NCBI RefSeq assembly: GCF_963082655.1
Contig: NC_081552.1
Span: 94,897,582-94,961,581 of the forward strand
Reading direction: 5' to 3'
DNA: 64,000 nucleotides
From: Stomoxys calcitrans
Lineage: Eukaryota > Arthropoda > Insecta > Diptera > Muscidae
The notes beneath the pieces were generated by a model. It searched no databases. It was not told where the DNA came from and saw nothing but the letters and a program-made list of their open reading frames with translations. Positions 21,582 through 32,420 of the stretch are shown here, in pieces; position 1 is the first letter of the stretch, and each line of letters starts with the position of its first letter. The translations under genes and the position numbers were made by a program.

Positions 21582-22400
21582 TTGCAATATCAGAAAACAA
21601 CACCAAAAGGTGACGAGCTATACTATAGCTGCCATGACACGAGGCATGAATTAAGCTGTGGATTTAAGGTTAGACGGAGGCTGAAAAACGTTGTCTCAAG
21701 CTTTATTCCGGTGGATGAGATGCTAGCCACAATCCGAAAAAAGCCTAATTTTTCAACATCAGCCTTATTTGTGCCCGATGGAAGGCAAAGACGAGCAAAT
21801 CAAGGATATTTTCCACGAGCGACCAGAGAGAGAATAATAATAAGTTTCCTCCCCATCACATACAAGATACTCTCGAGCGTACTGTGTGAAAGATTAAAAC
21901 CTAAAGTAAATGAGATAATTGGGCCCTATCAATGCGACTTCAAACCTGGCAAATCCACCATAGACCAGATATTCACACTGCGCCAAATCCTGGAAAAGAC
22001 CCGAGGAGGTCAAATTGTTGATTACAAAGCCGATTTCGACAGCCCTATACGTTCAAAGGTATTACAAGCCATGTCTGAGTTTGCAACACTACACAATGAA
22101 TAAGAATCAGCAGGAAGATACTTGCTGACACACGTTCCTCAGCAAGAATAGGAAAAAAAGAATTTCAGTTAAGGGGACAGCCTATTCTGTGATATCTTTA
22201 ATATCCTGCTGGAGAAGATTATACGAGATGCATATGTGAATAGATAATGGCACACTACTGACAAGAAAACACATGCTACTAGCCTATGCCGACGATATAT
22301 CATGGCTCTGTCACCGGAAGTAGTAACTTCAGCCTTTGAAAGACCAGGTGGATGATATAAAGTCCTATACACCCGAGCAGATAAAAGAAATGGAGAAAGT
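21582..22400 (+). pseudogene. Non-LTR retrotransposon, endonuclease and reverse transcriptase fused by deletion
   Basis: The open frame 21582-22103 joins an endonuclease start (RHELSCGFKVRRRLKNVVSS, FIPVDEMLATIRKK) directly to reverse transcriptase (LPITYKILSSVLCERLKPKV, IIGPYQCDFKPGKSTIDQIF, TLRQILEKT). The 3' half of the endonuclease and the start of the reverse transcriptase are deleted. Further on, MLLAYADDIS at 22270-22302 is the catalytic YADD box, in a region with stops and frameshifts. The continuous first frame comes from a deletion that happened to keep phase. A dead copy. Confidence 0.75.
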
Positions 22401-22700
22401 TCGGAACCACAACTTCGAAATAGTCAGCAACAGTATTTACCTCGTTCATAGTTCATAGTTAAATTGGACAAGAATAGAATGAATTAACGTAGGCGGAATA
22501 AAACTTGGCACAGATATTTGTTATTATTAAAGAAGGCTTAGAAACAAAATGAACCATATCAAAATTTTAGGATAGGTGCCACATAGACGGAACTTTCGAC
22601 TTTACTTCCCAAGACCACAAATTGCTAATCTTTTGAGCCTCTCTCCAAACATGGCAAATATGGGCCAAAACAGGTAGTATTTCTTCCATATGTACCGATC

Positions 22701-24121
22701 CACAGTGGGCCAAATGGCAAAAAAATTGGAAATAAGTCTACAACTTTTTATCTGTTGATTTTAGCCATACAAAATGTTCTAGACATTTGTAGAGGAGGAC
22801 ATAGGCTTTCAGAAAAGTGCTGTTGTTGGTCCATATCTTTAATACAGGGTGAGCTACAGGGTGTCAAAGTTGACCACTTTTGACTTCTCCAAGCTTCTGG
22901 GGGCCATAACTTTTGATCTACTCAACCGATTTACATGATTTAGGACTCTAGAGAAAGAGCTTGACAAGATCTAAAAAACTTATGCATAAAGTACCATGCC
23001 ATCGTGTACTGTTAAGGAGTTATGAATTGTTTAATTTTAAAATATGAAAATTTGGCCTTGGTTTTTTTCAGTGTTTTTTAAATAACTCCGTCAATTTTAA
23101 AGCTATAAACTTCATACTTCACACAAATTATGCCAGCATAAAATACAAAAGGAATCACGTGAATATCTTTGGCGGTTTAAAAATGGCATCGTTTTCAATA
23201 TGAAAAATATTTTTTTTGTCAAAAAATTGCAAAATTTTTCAAAAAAGATACTCCCATTTCCTTTAAGTTTTCGCAAACTTTGGCCGTCAAAGCATTATCA
23301 TTTCTTTCCATTTTCACAAAGTCGAGGTATTAAGAAAAGTTTTAAGTGCTAATTTGGCTAATTTCGATATCAAACAACACCGTTATCTTAAGACCAAAAT
23401 GGCCAATTTTTTTACTAAACTTCAAAAGTTTCTCACTGGAAAAAAAGTTCCACGGGGATTTTTTCGCTTTTTTTGAACTTAAATGAAAGCTTAAAATGTT
23501 CCCAACATTTTAAGGTATGTCTCGCCATATCCTAGCCATAAATGAGATCGTAGCGATCAAAATACTGAAAAAAGTCAATTTTCAAGTAGTGCTATATTCA
23601 TTGCTAAAAAACAAGTATTACGTCACATTTTATTGCAAAGATGTTAAATAAACTTTTATTTGGTAACACTTCTTCTACAAAACACAAAAAGAATCATGGA
23701 AATATCTCTATTCTATTCCATTTTATGGAACCGGCAATAAAAAAGTCAATTTTTCAAAAAAGTCGAATTTCCCAAATTTTGTTTTTGTTGTCCTAATTGC
23801 ACATGACACACTATAGCCATATTTACGCAACATACCTTATCGTAAAGGAAATTTTCATACCTTTCCAACGATGTATAAAACATTTCTCAACTCGGATTCT
23901 ATCTACTCTAAAATTCATTTACACTTCATTAAACTCTATATAAAAATGTCTATTTGTGAAATGGAACCTTATATGGGGCCTACACTAAAACATTGATAGA
24001 TTTGCCCAGGGTTTACAATACAAATGTGTTAGAATAAAAAAAGGTCTCCTGCCAAAGTTTAAAAAAATTGGAATAAAAATATGTGTTTTAGAGCGAAAAC
24101 ACTTCGCATCGGCGTGCGTTT
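22701..24121 (+). repeat. Transib left terminal inverted repeat, 1421 bp
   Basis: It runs from CACAGTGGGCC to GCATCGGCGTGCGTTT. It matches the reverse complement of 26609-28039 almost base for base; the length difference is a 10-bp ATGTGTGCAT block present only in the right arm. Scattered single-base differences were seen (for example near 23283 and 23872). It contains no convincing coding frame and ends 48 bp from the stop codon of the transposase. Confidence 0.95.
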
Positions 24122-24169
24122 ATATGTATATTAGCTACTCCCAAAATAAAAAACCATTTTAGTTTTGTA

Positions 24170-26212
24170 TTATTTGATTTTATTCTCTACCAAATAATCT
24201 AAGGTATCAAAATTTAAAAGCTCTTTAATTTGAATGGCATCGGGATCGTCCTTATCTATATCGTCACATATTTTTGGTAGCCATTTAGTTCTGATGCTGT
24301 ATAGTACCGGATCAGACGATAACAATAAATATTGAAGTAAATCATAATTTTGGTTAAATTTGGTGCTCTTTCGGGTATTGAAAAGCCGGAACTGTTTAAC
24401 ATCTCTATTACGGGATTCCTGAGCTTCTTCTGTAAGTTCTCCTAACGGAAGTATGTTGTATTCCACAATTTCCTTGCCATGATGTAAGACTTTATGTACT
24501 GTCGGTGTTAAAGCTTTCCACGAATATAAATCAGATAAAATGTTTTTTGTGTCATTACTATAAGCTTCAAATTTGGTTGAATTTATCATCTTTTTGCTAT
24601 TGATTACAGCCAAAATCACTTTGAATCGTCTTAGCAAGTGTTCATCAAGACCGGTTATTTTAGATGTCGATACGGGGTCCTCAAAAAACCGCCTTGCCGA
24701 GTTGCCATCATTTGTGCTTCCGTATCCGTAAAGAGGTTTATCTATTATAAGTCCCTTTTGTTTAAACTCCAACTGGATTCGATTCTTCTCTTCCTGCCTC
24801 ATTTTGTGAAGATCTTGGTTGTTTCTAGCAGAGACATCGCGGTTTCCAGGGCTAGTCCGATATTTAAGGTCATACGATAAATGCAAACAATACTCCATGA
24901 ATCGAATTCTACAGTGCAGGGGCGAAATACCGAAATTGAGCGCATTTTCGTTTACTAAATTTTCATCAGACTTGTCCTCGAATTGCCCATTCTTCTTGCC
25001 ACAAATATTGCATCTCCAATTGGACATAACGCCAGTTAATGCGTTTGCCACCTTTCCATCGATCATAGTGAGTTGTAGTTGAAACGAAACTTTTATATTT
25101 CTTCCCAATTGGTTTATAACAATCATGGGTAATGCAGCAATTTCTTCCTTTATTTCGTTCACCAAAGATCGTGTTGTGTTCCGGTCTTCCTTTGTATACT
25201 CAAACCGAATTGGGCGACATAAATATTTTGACCCAGGTGTTCTATTTATCCATATATCTTGAAATGCATTTTCTTTCGATGATGAAGATTGGTCCTTGTA
25301 CAATCTCATTCTCAATGGTACTAATGATGCCATGAAAATTGATGCGAAGTTGGCATCTATTTCTGTTTGTTGCTTATATTCGGAAAATCCAGATGATCCA
25401 TCACAACCCCATTTGCTGATCAAAACCACTTCGGAATTATTACATGTGTTCAACTGTTCTTCAGTAAAATTAGAAATAATTCTAACAGCTGTATTTTCAA
25501 CAAGATCAGCAAGTTTCACTCTTGCTTTTAATTCGTCCACGTATATATTTGATGGCACCATTTTCGTCCTGGTGTTGTACAATTTATGTTTTGAGGGTAA
25601 ACAACCCCATCCTTTTTCACGAAGAGCCTTCCTCATTGTTGAGTATTTGTTTCTTGAGAGGCCTAGGTTCAAAATCAGGGCCAGTGCATCTTCCTCCGTG
25701 AATTCTGTAGTCGATTTTGGAGTTGGAATACTTTCTACCATTCTCTTTACCCTTTTCGGAGATGCTAATGGTAAAACATCGACAATTCGTCCAACATTTT
25801 TTGGTTGTGTTTTTAACAATGCTGTTTTGAACGTATCTTTTATTAAATTTGGCGGATGTGCCGCCAATAGTTCCTCTTGTTTTTTCTTTTTGGTTTTCTC
25901 CGTAACTTCGTCGTATGCTTTGCTAGGCCGGCCGGGAATCAGCGGTTTAATTTCAATAAGTAGATCCGATTTCAGCCACTTCTCATACATTTTGAAAAAC
26001 TTGATTTTTGCGAATGAACATTCTGGCAACCTTCTCTCAAATGATTTGTAGAATTTTTCAAGTTTGTCTAAAGCGTCTTTATTTAGCCTTATTCCATATA
26101 TGTGGTCCAAAGTGTAAACAAGTTCCTTAAATGACTCCGTGTATGATTTGGAATCATTTTTGATGTCCCATACAATTTTCGAAAGAGTGGAATACTTCAG
26201 TATGACTTCCAT
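24170..26212 (-). CDS. Transib transposase (RAG1-related DDE recombinase)
   Basis: A 680-codon frame with no break, starting at ATG 26212-26210. The enzyme would bind the element's ends, excise it through DNA hairpins and insert it with 5-bp duplications, in the nucleus. Residues 267-280 read KWGCDGSSGFSEYK, the signature block with the first catalytic Asp (D271). LTMIDGK holds the second (D385). The acidic segment GELTEEAQESRN (591-602) fits the region of the catalytic Glu, probably E595, E596 or E599. Zinc-ligand-like residues lie at C401-N-I-C404 and H573...H577-H578. FGISPLHCRIRFMEYCLHLS (427-446) and YGYGSTNDGNSARRFF (495-510) are further blocks I associate with the family. The N-terminal ~200 residues are lysine-rich, probably DNA-binding. 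Length fits Transib (about 650-700). The start is the first Met of the open frame; no intron is needed. Confidence 0.9.
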   Translation of the reverse strand: MEVILKYSTLSKIVWDIKNDSKSYTESFKELVYTLDHIYGIRLNKDALDKLEKFYKSFERRLPECSFAKIKFFKMYEKWLKSDLLIEIKPLIPGRPSKAYDEVTEKTKKKKQEELLAAHPPNLIKDTFKTALLKTQPKNVGRIVDVLPLASPKRVKRMVESIPTPKSTTEFTEEDALALILNLGLSRNKYSTMRKALREKGWGCLPSKHKLYNTRTKMVPSNIYVDELKARVKLADLVENTAVRIISNFTEEQLNTCNNSEVVLISKWGCDGSSGFSEYKQQTEIDANFASIFMASLVPLRMRLYKDQSSSSKENAFQDIWINRTPGSKYLCRPIRFEYTKEDRNTTRSLVNEIKEEIAALPMIVINQLGRNIKVSFQLQLTMIDGKVANALTGVMSNWRCNICGKKNGQFEDKSDENLVNENALNFGISPLHCRIRFMEYCLHLSYDLKYRTSPGNRDVSARNNQDLHKMRQEEKNRIQLEFKQKGLIIDKPLYGYGSTNDGNSARRFFEDPVSTSKITGLDEHLLRRFKVILAVINSKKMINSTKFEAYSNDTKNILSDLYSWKALTPTVHKVLHHGKEIVEYNILPLGELTEEAQESRNRDVKQFRLFNTRKSTKFNQNYDLLQYLLLSSDPVLYSIRTKWLPKICDDIDKDDPDAIQIKELLNFDTLDYLVENKIK

Positions 26213-26608
26213 AACTTATAAATGTCCTTTACGCCTCTACAAAATATAATGAAGAAAATTTGGATTTTGTTCAAATATTTATGCAATATATTCACAATTA
26301 ATGACCCATTTCAGGTATCAGACGCAATCGTAAAAAGGGGTCCAAAGTGCCTCTTTTTACTTACTCTTCTATAATTATTTACCTGGACTCGAATTTGGTT
26401 AAAAAAAATGACAATGAATTTTTTATGGGTAGGTTTTTTCACATTCATTGATACGGTGGATTTCCTGGGAATTCGACATAGCGAAACAGGTAACATTTGT
26501 CTGCATCAAATCTTAACACAAATATATATATATATGCAGGTATATTTCTAGGTTACTTTTTATTCAAAAATCATCAGCTTACATTAAAAATAGATGTAGG
26601 TACTATAC
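26213..26608 (-). promoter_or_regulatory. Transib 5' leader and probable promoter region
   Basis: This is the unique 396 bp between the transposase ATG and the right inverted repeat. It is AT-rich, with a TATATATATATATG stretch at 26522-26535 that could serve as a TATA element. No other signal is clear. Transcription might also start inside the repeat arm. Confidence 0.35.
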
Positions 26609-28039
26609 AAACGCACGCCGATGCGAAGTGTTTTCGCTCTAAAACACATATTTTTATTCCAATTTTTTTAAACTTTGGCAGGAGACCTTTTTTTATTCTA
26701 ACACATTTGTATTGTAAACCCTGGGCAAATCTATCAATGTTTTAGTGTAGGCCCCATATAAGGTTCCATTTCACAAATAGACATTTTTATATAGAGTTTA
26801 ATGAAGTGTAAATGAATTTTAGAGTAGATAGAATCCGAGTTGAGAAATGTTTTATACATTGTTGGAAAGGTATGAAAATTTCCTTTACGATAAGGTATGT
26901 TGCGTAAATATGGCTATAGTGTGTCATGTGCAATTAGGACAACAAAAACAAAATTTGGGAAATTCGACTTTTTTGAAAAATTGACTTTTTTATTGCCGGT
27001 TCCATAAAATGGAATAGAATAGAGATATTTCCATGATTCTTTTTGTGTTTTGTAGAAGAAGTGTTACCAAATAAAAGTTTATTTAACATCTTTGCAATAA
27101 AATGTGACGTAATACTTGTTTTTTAGCAATGAATATAGCACTACTTGAAAATTGACTTTTTTCAGTATTTTGATCGCTACGATCTCATTTATGGCTAGGA
27201 TATGGCGAGACATACCTTAAAATGTTGGGAACATTTTAAGCTTTCATTTAAGTTCAAAAAAAGCGAAAAAATCCCCGTGGAACTTTTTTTCCAGTGAGAA
27301 ACTTTTGAAGTTTAGTAAAAAAATTGGCCATTTTGGTCTTAAGATAACGGTGTTGTTTGATATCGAAATTAGCCAAATTAGCACTTAAAACTTTTCTTAA
27401 TACCTCGACTTTGTGAAAATGGAAAGAAATGATAATGCTTTGATGGCCAAAGTTTGCGAAAACTTAAAGGAAATGGGAGTATCTTTTTTGAAAAATTTTG
27501 CAATTTTTTGACAAAAAAAATATTTTTCATATTGAAAACGATGCCATTTTTAAACCGCCAAAGATATTCACGTGATTCCTTTTGTATTTTATGCACACAT
27601 ATGCTGGCATAATTTGTGTGAAGTATGAAGTTTATAGCTTTAAAATTGACGGAGTTATTTAAAAAACACTGAAAAAAACCAAGGCCAAATTTTCATATTT
27701 TAAAATTAAACAATTCATAACTCCTTAACAGTACACGATGGCATGGTACTTTATGCATAAGTTTTTTAGATCTTGTCAAGCTCTTTCTCTAGAGTCCTAA
27801 ATCATGTAAATCGGTTGAGTAGATCAAAAGTTATGGCCCCCAGAAGCTTGGAGAAGTCAAAAGTGGTCAACTTTGACACCCTGTAGCTCACCCTGTATTA
27901 AAGATATGGACCAACAACAGCACTTTTCTGAAAGCCTATGTCCTCCTCTACAAATGTCTAGAACATTTTGTATGGCTAAAATCAACAGATAAAAAGTTGT
28001 AGACTTATTTCCAATTTTTTTGCCATTTGGCCCACTGTG
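26609..28039 (-). repeat. Transib right terminal inverted repeat, 1431 bp
   Basis: Reverse complement of the left arm, ending GGCCCACTGTG at 28039. It has a 10-bp insertion relative to the left arm near 27592, where GCAT is duplicated around ATGTGT. Transcription through both arms would give long double-stranded RNA. Confidence 0.95.
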
Positions 28040-28199
28040 CGATCTCTCGATTAATGGTTTTGGCATGTAAAGACCTATTTTTCAGCCAATTGTGCTGCCA
28101 ATTTGGATCAGTGAGTCTACGGGCGAACCATTTATAGAGTAATTTGTGGTTAGATTATTTAATCTGTAAAACGATATATGTTTAAATTTTTTTATGTTC

Positions 28200-29110
28200 A
28201 ATTCCATTAGATTTAGTTGACACCAGTCGGTCAAGGTCGGATTGTAATTTCAGTTGATCGGATCGTTTTGAATGGTTTTAAAGCGTTTCACATCATCTGC
28301 ATACATAAGTACTTTGGAGATGGAAGAACATCAATAGTTTTAGATTTTGTGCGATTAGAAAGATAATTTGATAAACACACTAATAATGTGTCTGAAAACA
28401 CCAGCAGCTCTAGTTTGTGTACTAGAAGACTATGAATCACATTATCAAGCCTTACTAAAATCAATATGTATAACATCAGTTTACAAACGATTTCTAAATC
28501 CTTCGTTTTCAATTGAAGTCAATTTCAAAACATTTGTTACAGTTGAATACGTTTTACGAAATCCATGCTGATATTCGTATCGTGATAACAGTGAAGAAAC
28601 TTGATGAGACAATGAGTCAGTGATGACATATTCAAGAAGTTTTGGAATAACCCTAAGCTTTGCGATTCCTCTGTAGTTGGTGATATCAGATTAAGATCCA
28701 CTTTTAAGCAGGGGCATAATGAAAAAATGTTTCCATAATGGAGAGAAATTTTGTTTCCGCAAAGATTTTGTAACAACATTGGAAGAACAATAGACATTAA
28801 ATTTGCGCATTGCTTTAGAATACTGCTAGGGATACCATCGGGACCTGGATTGTGCGAACATTTACATTATTCAAATGATGCAGTAGAGTTTCAGTTGTTG
28901 TTAGTGGAACAGATATCGTATTATTGCGGTATAAGTTGTGGGAGGATTGAATAATCTTGTTGTAGTGGCAAAGAAGTCTGCAAATATATTGCTGATGGAA
29001 AGTCATCATCCGCTTCAATGGATACAAATTTCAAAACCTTTGGACAAGTGTTCGATCAACGTTTAGAATTTACAAATTTATAAAAAGATTTAAGGTTTAC
29101 TTGTAGTTGT
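28200..29110 (-). pseudogene. Non-LTR reverse transcriptase remnant
   Basis: On the minus strand, in order and across several frames: NPGPDGIPSSILKQC, PLLKSGS-like residues, ITNYRGIAKLRVIPKLLEYV, SRYEYQHGFRKTYSTVTN, and finally MYADDVKRF. These are successive reverse-transcriptase motifs of jockey/CR1-type elements, including the YADD catalytic box. The AFDSV and GVPQGS motifs between them are not recognisable. Several frameshifts make it dead. It ends upstream near a HINE element at 29236. Confidence 0.75.
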
Positions 29111-29235
29111 CTTTTTATATTCGATAAATAAGTATTGTATGAGAACTTATTGCCGATATTATATTCAGAACGTGCAACAGAGTATTTAGAAAAGTCCATC
29201 ACGACACCAGTTTTCGTTTACTTTTTATATAGTTT

Positions 29236-30092
29236 ATTTTAATACCCTCCACCATAGGATGGGGGTATACTAATTTCGTCATTCTGTTCGTAACACCCCG
29301 AAATTTGTGTCTAAGACCCCATAAAGAATATATATTCTTGATCGTAATGACATTCTATATATTGTAAGTCGATCTAGCCATGTCCGTCCGTCTGTCTGTC
29401 GAAAGCACGCTAACTTTCGAACGAGTAAAGCTAGCCAAATACTCGTTCGATACAAATACTCTTTATCAGTGTAGGTCGGTTGGGATTGTAAATGAGCCAA
29501 ATCGGTCCATGTTTTGATATAGCTGCCATATAAACCGATCTTGGTTCTTGACTTCTTGAGCCTCTAGAGGGCGTAATTCTCGTCCGATTTGACTAAAATT
29601 TTGCACGCACGTATGGTCTACTAAGCCTGGTCTAAATCGGCTCACAACCTTATATAGCTGCCATATAAACCGATCTGGGATCTTGATTTTTTGAGCCTCT
29701 AGTGTGCGCAATCCTCATCCGATTTGGGACAAATTTTGTGCAACGGCTTCTCTCATGACCTATAGCATACGTATCTAATATGGTCTGAATCAATCCGTAG
29801 CTTGATACAGCTCCCATATTAACCGATTTCCCGATTTTGCTTCTTGAGCCCCTACAAGGTGCAATTCTTATCCGAATGGACTGAAATATTACACAATGAC
29901 TTTTGCAATGTTCAGCATTCATTTCATTTGAATCAGACTATAACTTGATATACTCCACTAACATAACAATTCTTATTCATTATCCTTTCTTTGCCTTAAA
30001 ACAGATACCGCGCAAAGAACTCGACAAATGCGATCCATGGTGGAGGGTATGTAAGAGTCGCCCCGGCCGAACTTAGCACGCTCTAACTTGTT
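29236..30092 (+). mobile_element. HINE/mini-me element, A subfamily
   Basis: Start TAATACCCTCCACCATAGG, TATATATTCTTGATCGTAAT core, GTCCGTCCGTCTGTCTGTCG tract, three body units, and the end CCCCGGCCGAACTTAGCACG with ACTTGTT. Here TAAAGAATATATATTC replaces the usual TAAAGTATATATATTC. Confidence 0.85.
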
Positions 30093-30299
30093 TATATTCT
30101 CCATGTTGCACAGTGTGTATTTATTCCTAAGTGACACGTAGTTGTTGAAATTACATTTATTTTCTAAACACGTCGTTCGTCACATTACCGTCCTGGTTGT
30201 TCCTGCCCTGATGGCCAGTTTACACTCGACGTCCTCGCGTGAACATCACACCACCTCACGAATTCCGTCCGCCTGCATGACCGTATTATGGTTAGACAG

Positions 30300-32420
30300 T
30301 CGGTAACAGATCTCAGTCGCTTAATTATGATTTTAGACCCTCAGGACCAGGATTAGCCCCTCTAGCTCTGATGCATCCATGTAGAATGAACTTCCAAAAT
30401 GACAATACCAGAGTTCCGTCAATCCAAGACTGTTACGCTGGCAGCAGCGCCTCGCACTCGACCTTATGCGTTGCCACAGGTATCCGATTCGAAACCTCTT
30501 CCATCCCATCCAGGTTTTCTATTATCGCCTCGATTATACCGCGATGGTATGACCTGGTCTTTTCCTCTATCCGTTCTCCCATTACCTTAAGTCACATAGG
30601 CGCAGTGGCTGCTGCACACTTTATCTGAGTTACTATGGGACAGATATCGAGAAAAGTCTCCAGTGCACTAGTGGGCGTAATCGTCATAGCCCCGCATATT
30701 TCAATACAACTTGTCCTCTGAACCTGTTGTATTATATTCATATTGCACTTGTTCTCGAAATTGTTCTGTTGAGGAAACGTGATGTTTCGAATTGGCCCAC
30801 CTTCGTCTTCCTTGTGAACAGGCAGAGTTCAGTCTTATCTGGGTTAATATTGAGATTCCTAAGTCCAGCCCAATCGTATGCCATATCCAAGATCAATTGG
30901 GCATTTCAGCATAGCTGATTCGAATTCTTACTCCTTAGAAGTATTGTAACATCGTCAGTGAGCATCCGTATTAGGTTACTTATGGTGGTCACCGGAGCGC
31001 AGAGGTTAGCATGTCCGCCTATGACGCTGAACGCCTGGGTTCGAATCCTGGCGAGGCCATCAGAAAAAAATTTCAGCGGTGGTTTTCCCCTTCTACAACA
31101 ACATTTATGAGGTACTTTGCCTCGTAAAACTTCTCTCCAAAGAGGTTTCCACTGCGGTACGCCGTTCCGACTCCGCTATAAAAAGGAGGCCCCTTATCAT
31201 TGAGCTTAAACTTGAATCATACTGGACTCATTGATATGTGAGAAGTTTGCCCCTGTTTCTTAGTGGAATGTTCCTGGGCAAAATTTGCATTTGCATGGTG
31301 AACACCCATAGGTGTGTTGATATCTTTCTCCCTTATATTCATGTCACGGGATCCACAATTTATCCACCTACTCCTTAGCACACGGTTTACCCAGACTCTA
31401 TGGACAGTTCGATCGGTGTGCTACTGGTTATTATTGTATCCACAATACGTTCCATGGTTTTCAGTAGATAGGTCTGTAGGCCTCTGGTGTAGCAAAATCT
31501 GCCTTATCGGGCTTGGGTATAAATACCAAACTTGCCACCTGACAGGCTTTCGGAGTACATGCAACTTCTAGGCAAACTGTGAAAATAATGACCAGATGGA
31601 GCGCAAGATAGTCTGCCTTCTTCTGTAGTAACGCCGAAAATATTCCTTCAGGTCCAGGTGACTTAAACGGTTAGAAGCTCCTCAAGCCTTCCTTTACCAT
31701 AATTGCCGTAATGAGAAGTCTTTGATCAACTTCATTCCAGGACCCACGTTTTGCCGCTCTGATAATCTTATTTTAATGCTTGAATCGTGTGTTATACACA
31801 TCCTAATAAACGTCCGCTTGTTTACCACGTACTTTGTTGCATAATCTGCGGACCTCTTTTCCAACGTTACGAATCTCCCCAGTCACCCAGGGTTTTTTTG
31901 GGGATGATTTCCTTTCTCGAAGAAGACAACTATCTTCGAAAGACCCCACTAGCGCAGTCGTCGTCCTGTTGACATTGTCATCAATGTCTTCTATGCTTGG
32001 GCAATCTAACTTGTCATGCCCAAGTCTTTTTCTGATTAGTCTACGGAATTTTGTCCAGCTTATCGGATTCGTCGTTGGTCGTGCTTTTCTAAACCTAATG
32101 TGGTGATGAGAAGGAGTGCTCCATGGAGACCCTCCAATCCTGGACCTCATCAATCAGATTTTCCTAATATATTGTCACTTTTAAAACCTCCTACCATTTA
32201 ACAAAGGTAGCCATACTACGAAAATAAGTGCCAGAGCTTGTCATCGCTTATTAATGTTGGTACTTCTCAACGAAATGTGATGAGAGTTCGCATTGCATCC
32301 TATTAAAACCTGGTTTGCCTTCGTCACCAGCCGTTCCAGCTCCGCCGTGGGTGATGGTGTCGGCGAGTTAAAATGCCTCGCTCACCACTGTTCAGCCGAC
32401 TTTGACAAATCCGCTCCGTA
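30300..32420 (-). pseudogene. Non-LTR retrotransposon ORF2 wreck with SINE insertion
   Basis: Minus strand, in order: endonuclease motif IGCNANSHHI with STNINKR near 32300-32220; the linker WTKFRRLIRKRLGHDKLDCP and PWVTGEIRNVGKEVRRLCNK at 32090-31810; reverse-transcriptase pieces LLKTMERIVDTII and RDMNIREKD at 31480-31320; and DKTELCLFTRKTK-like residues near 30850-30810. The order matches a jockey-type ORF2. Frameshifts and deletions occur throughout and a full SINE sits at 30983-31296. The 116-codon frame at 31803-32153 is the longest remaining piece. Confidence 0.7.
30983..31296 (+). mobile_element. Full-length tRNA-derived SINE
   Basis: The most complete copy. The head GGAGCGCAGAGGTTAGCATG fits an A box, and GGTTCGAATCC is a perfect B box, as in a tRNA gene. 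The unrelated body follows (AACATTTATGAGGTACTTTG, GGTACGCCGTTCCGACTCCG, CCCCTTATCATTGAGC), and the tail is GGGCAAAATTTGCATTTGCA. No tRNA cloverleaf is complete, so it is a SINE, not a tRNA gene. Reverse transcription would depend on a partner LINE; the tail should resemble it. Confidence 0.85.

Larger units (their letters stand above)
22701..28039 (-). mobile_element. Transib DNA transposon with long terminal inverted repeats
   Basis: The element is 5339 bp, flanked by CGATC on both sides (22696-22700 and 28040-28044). That is the 5-bp target duplication known for Transib. The ends begin CACAGTGGGCCAAATGGCAA in inverted orientation. Inside lie two inverted repeats of 1421 and 1431 bp and one transposase gene with no visible break. 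All parts expected of an autonomous element are present: termini, gene, duplication. Transib is the superfamily from which the RAG1 recombinase core is thought to derive. Repeat arms this long are unusual for it. Confidence 0.9.
22500..28110 (+). mobile_element. Decayed HINE B remnant split by Transib
   Basis: Left piece up to 22700 (GTGCCACATAGACGG, GGGCCAAAACAGG, TGTACCGATC). Right piece from 28040 (CGATCTCTCGATTAATGG, GCCAATTTGGATCAGTGAG). Joined with one CGATC they restore ACCGATCTCTCGATT, a hallmark phrase of the B body unit. The copy is otherwise very degenerate, so it is much older than the Transib in it. Confidence 0.6.

Noticed and set aside
25296..26051. 251-codon plus-strand frame
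   Set aside because: A shadow of the Transib transposase on the opposite strand, which has clear catalytic motifs.
30993..31070. tRNA gene
   Set aside because: A and B boxes are present, but there is no complete cloverleaf and the same head recurs with the SINE body attached.
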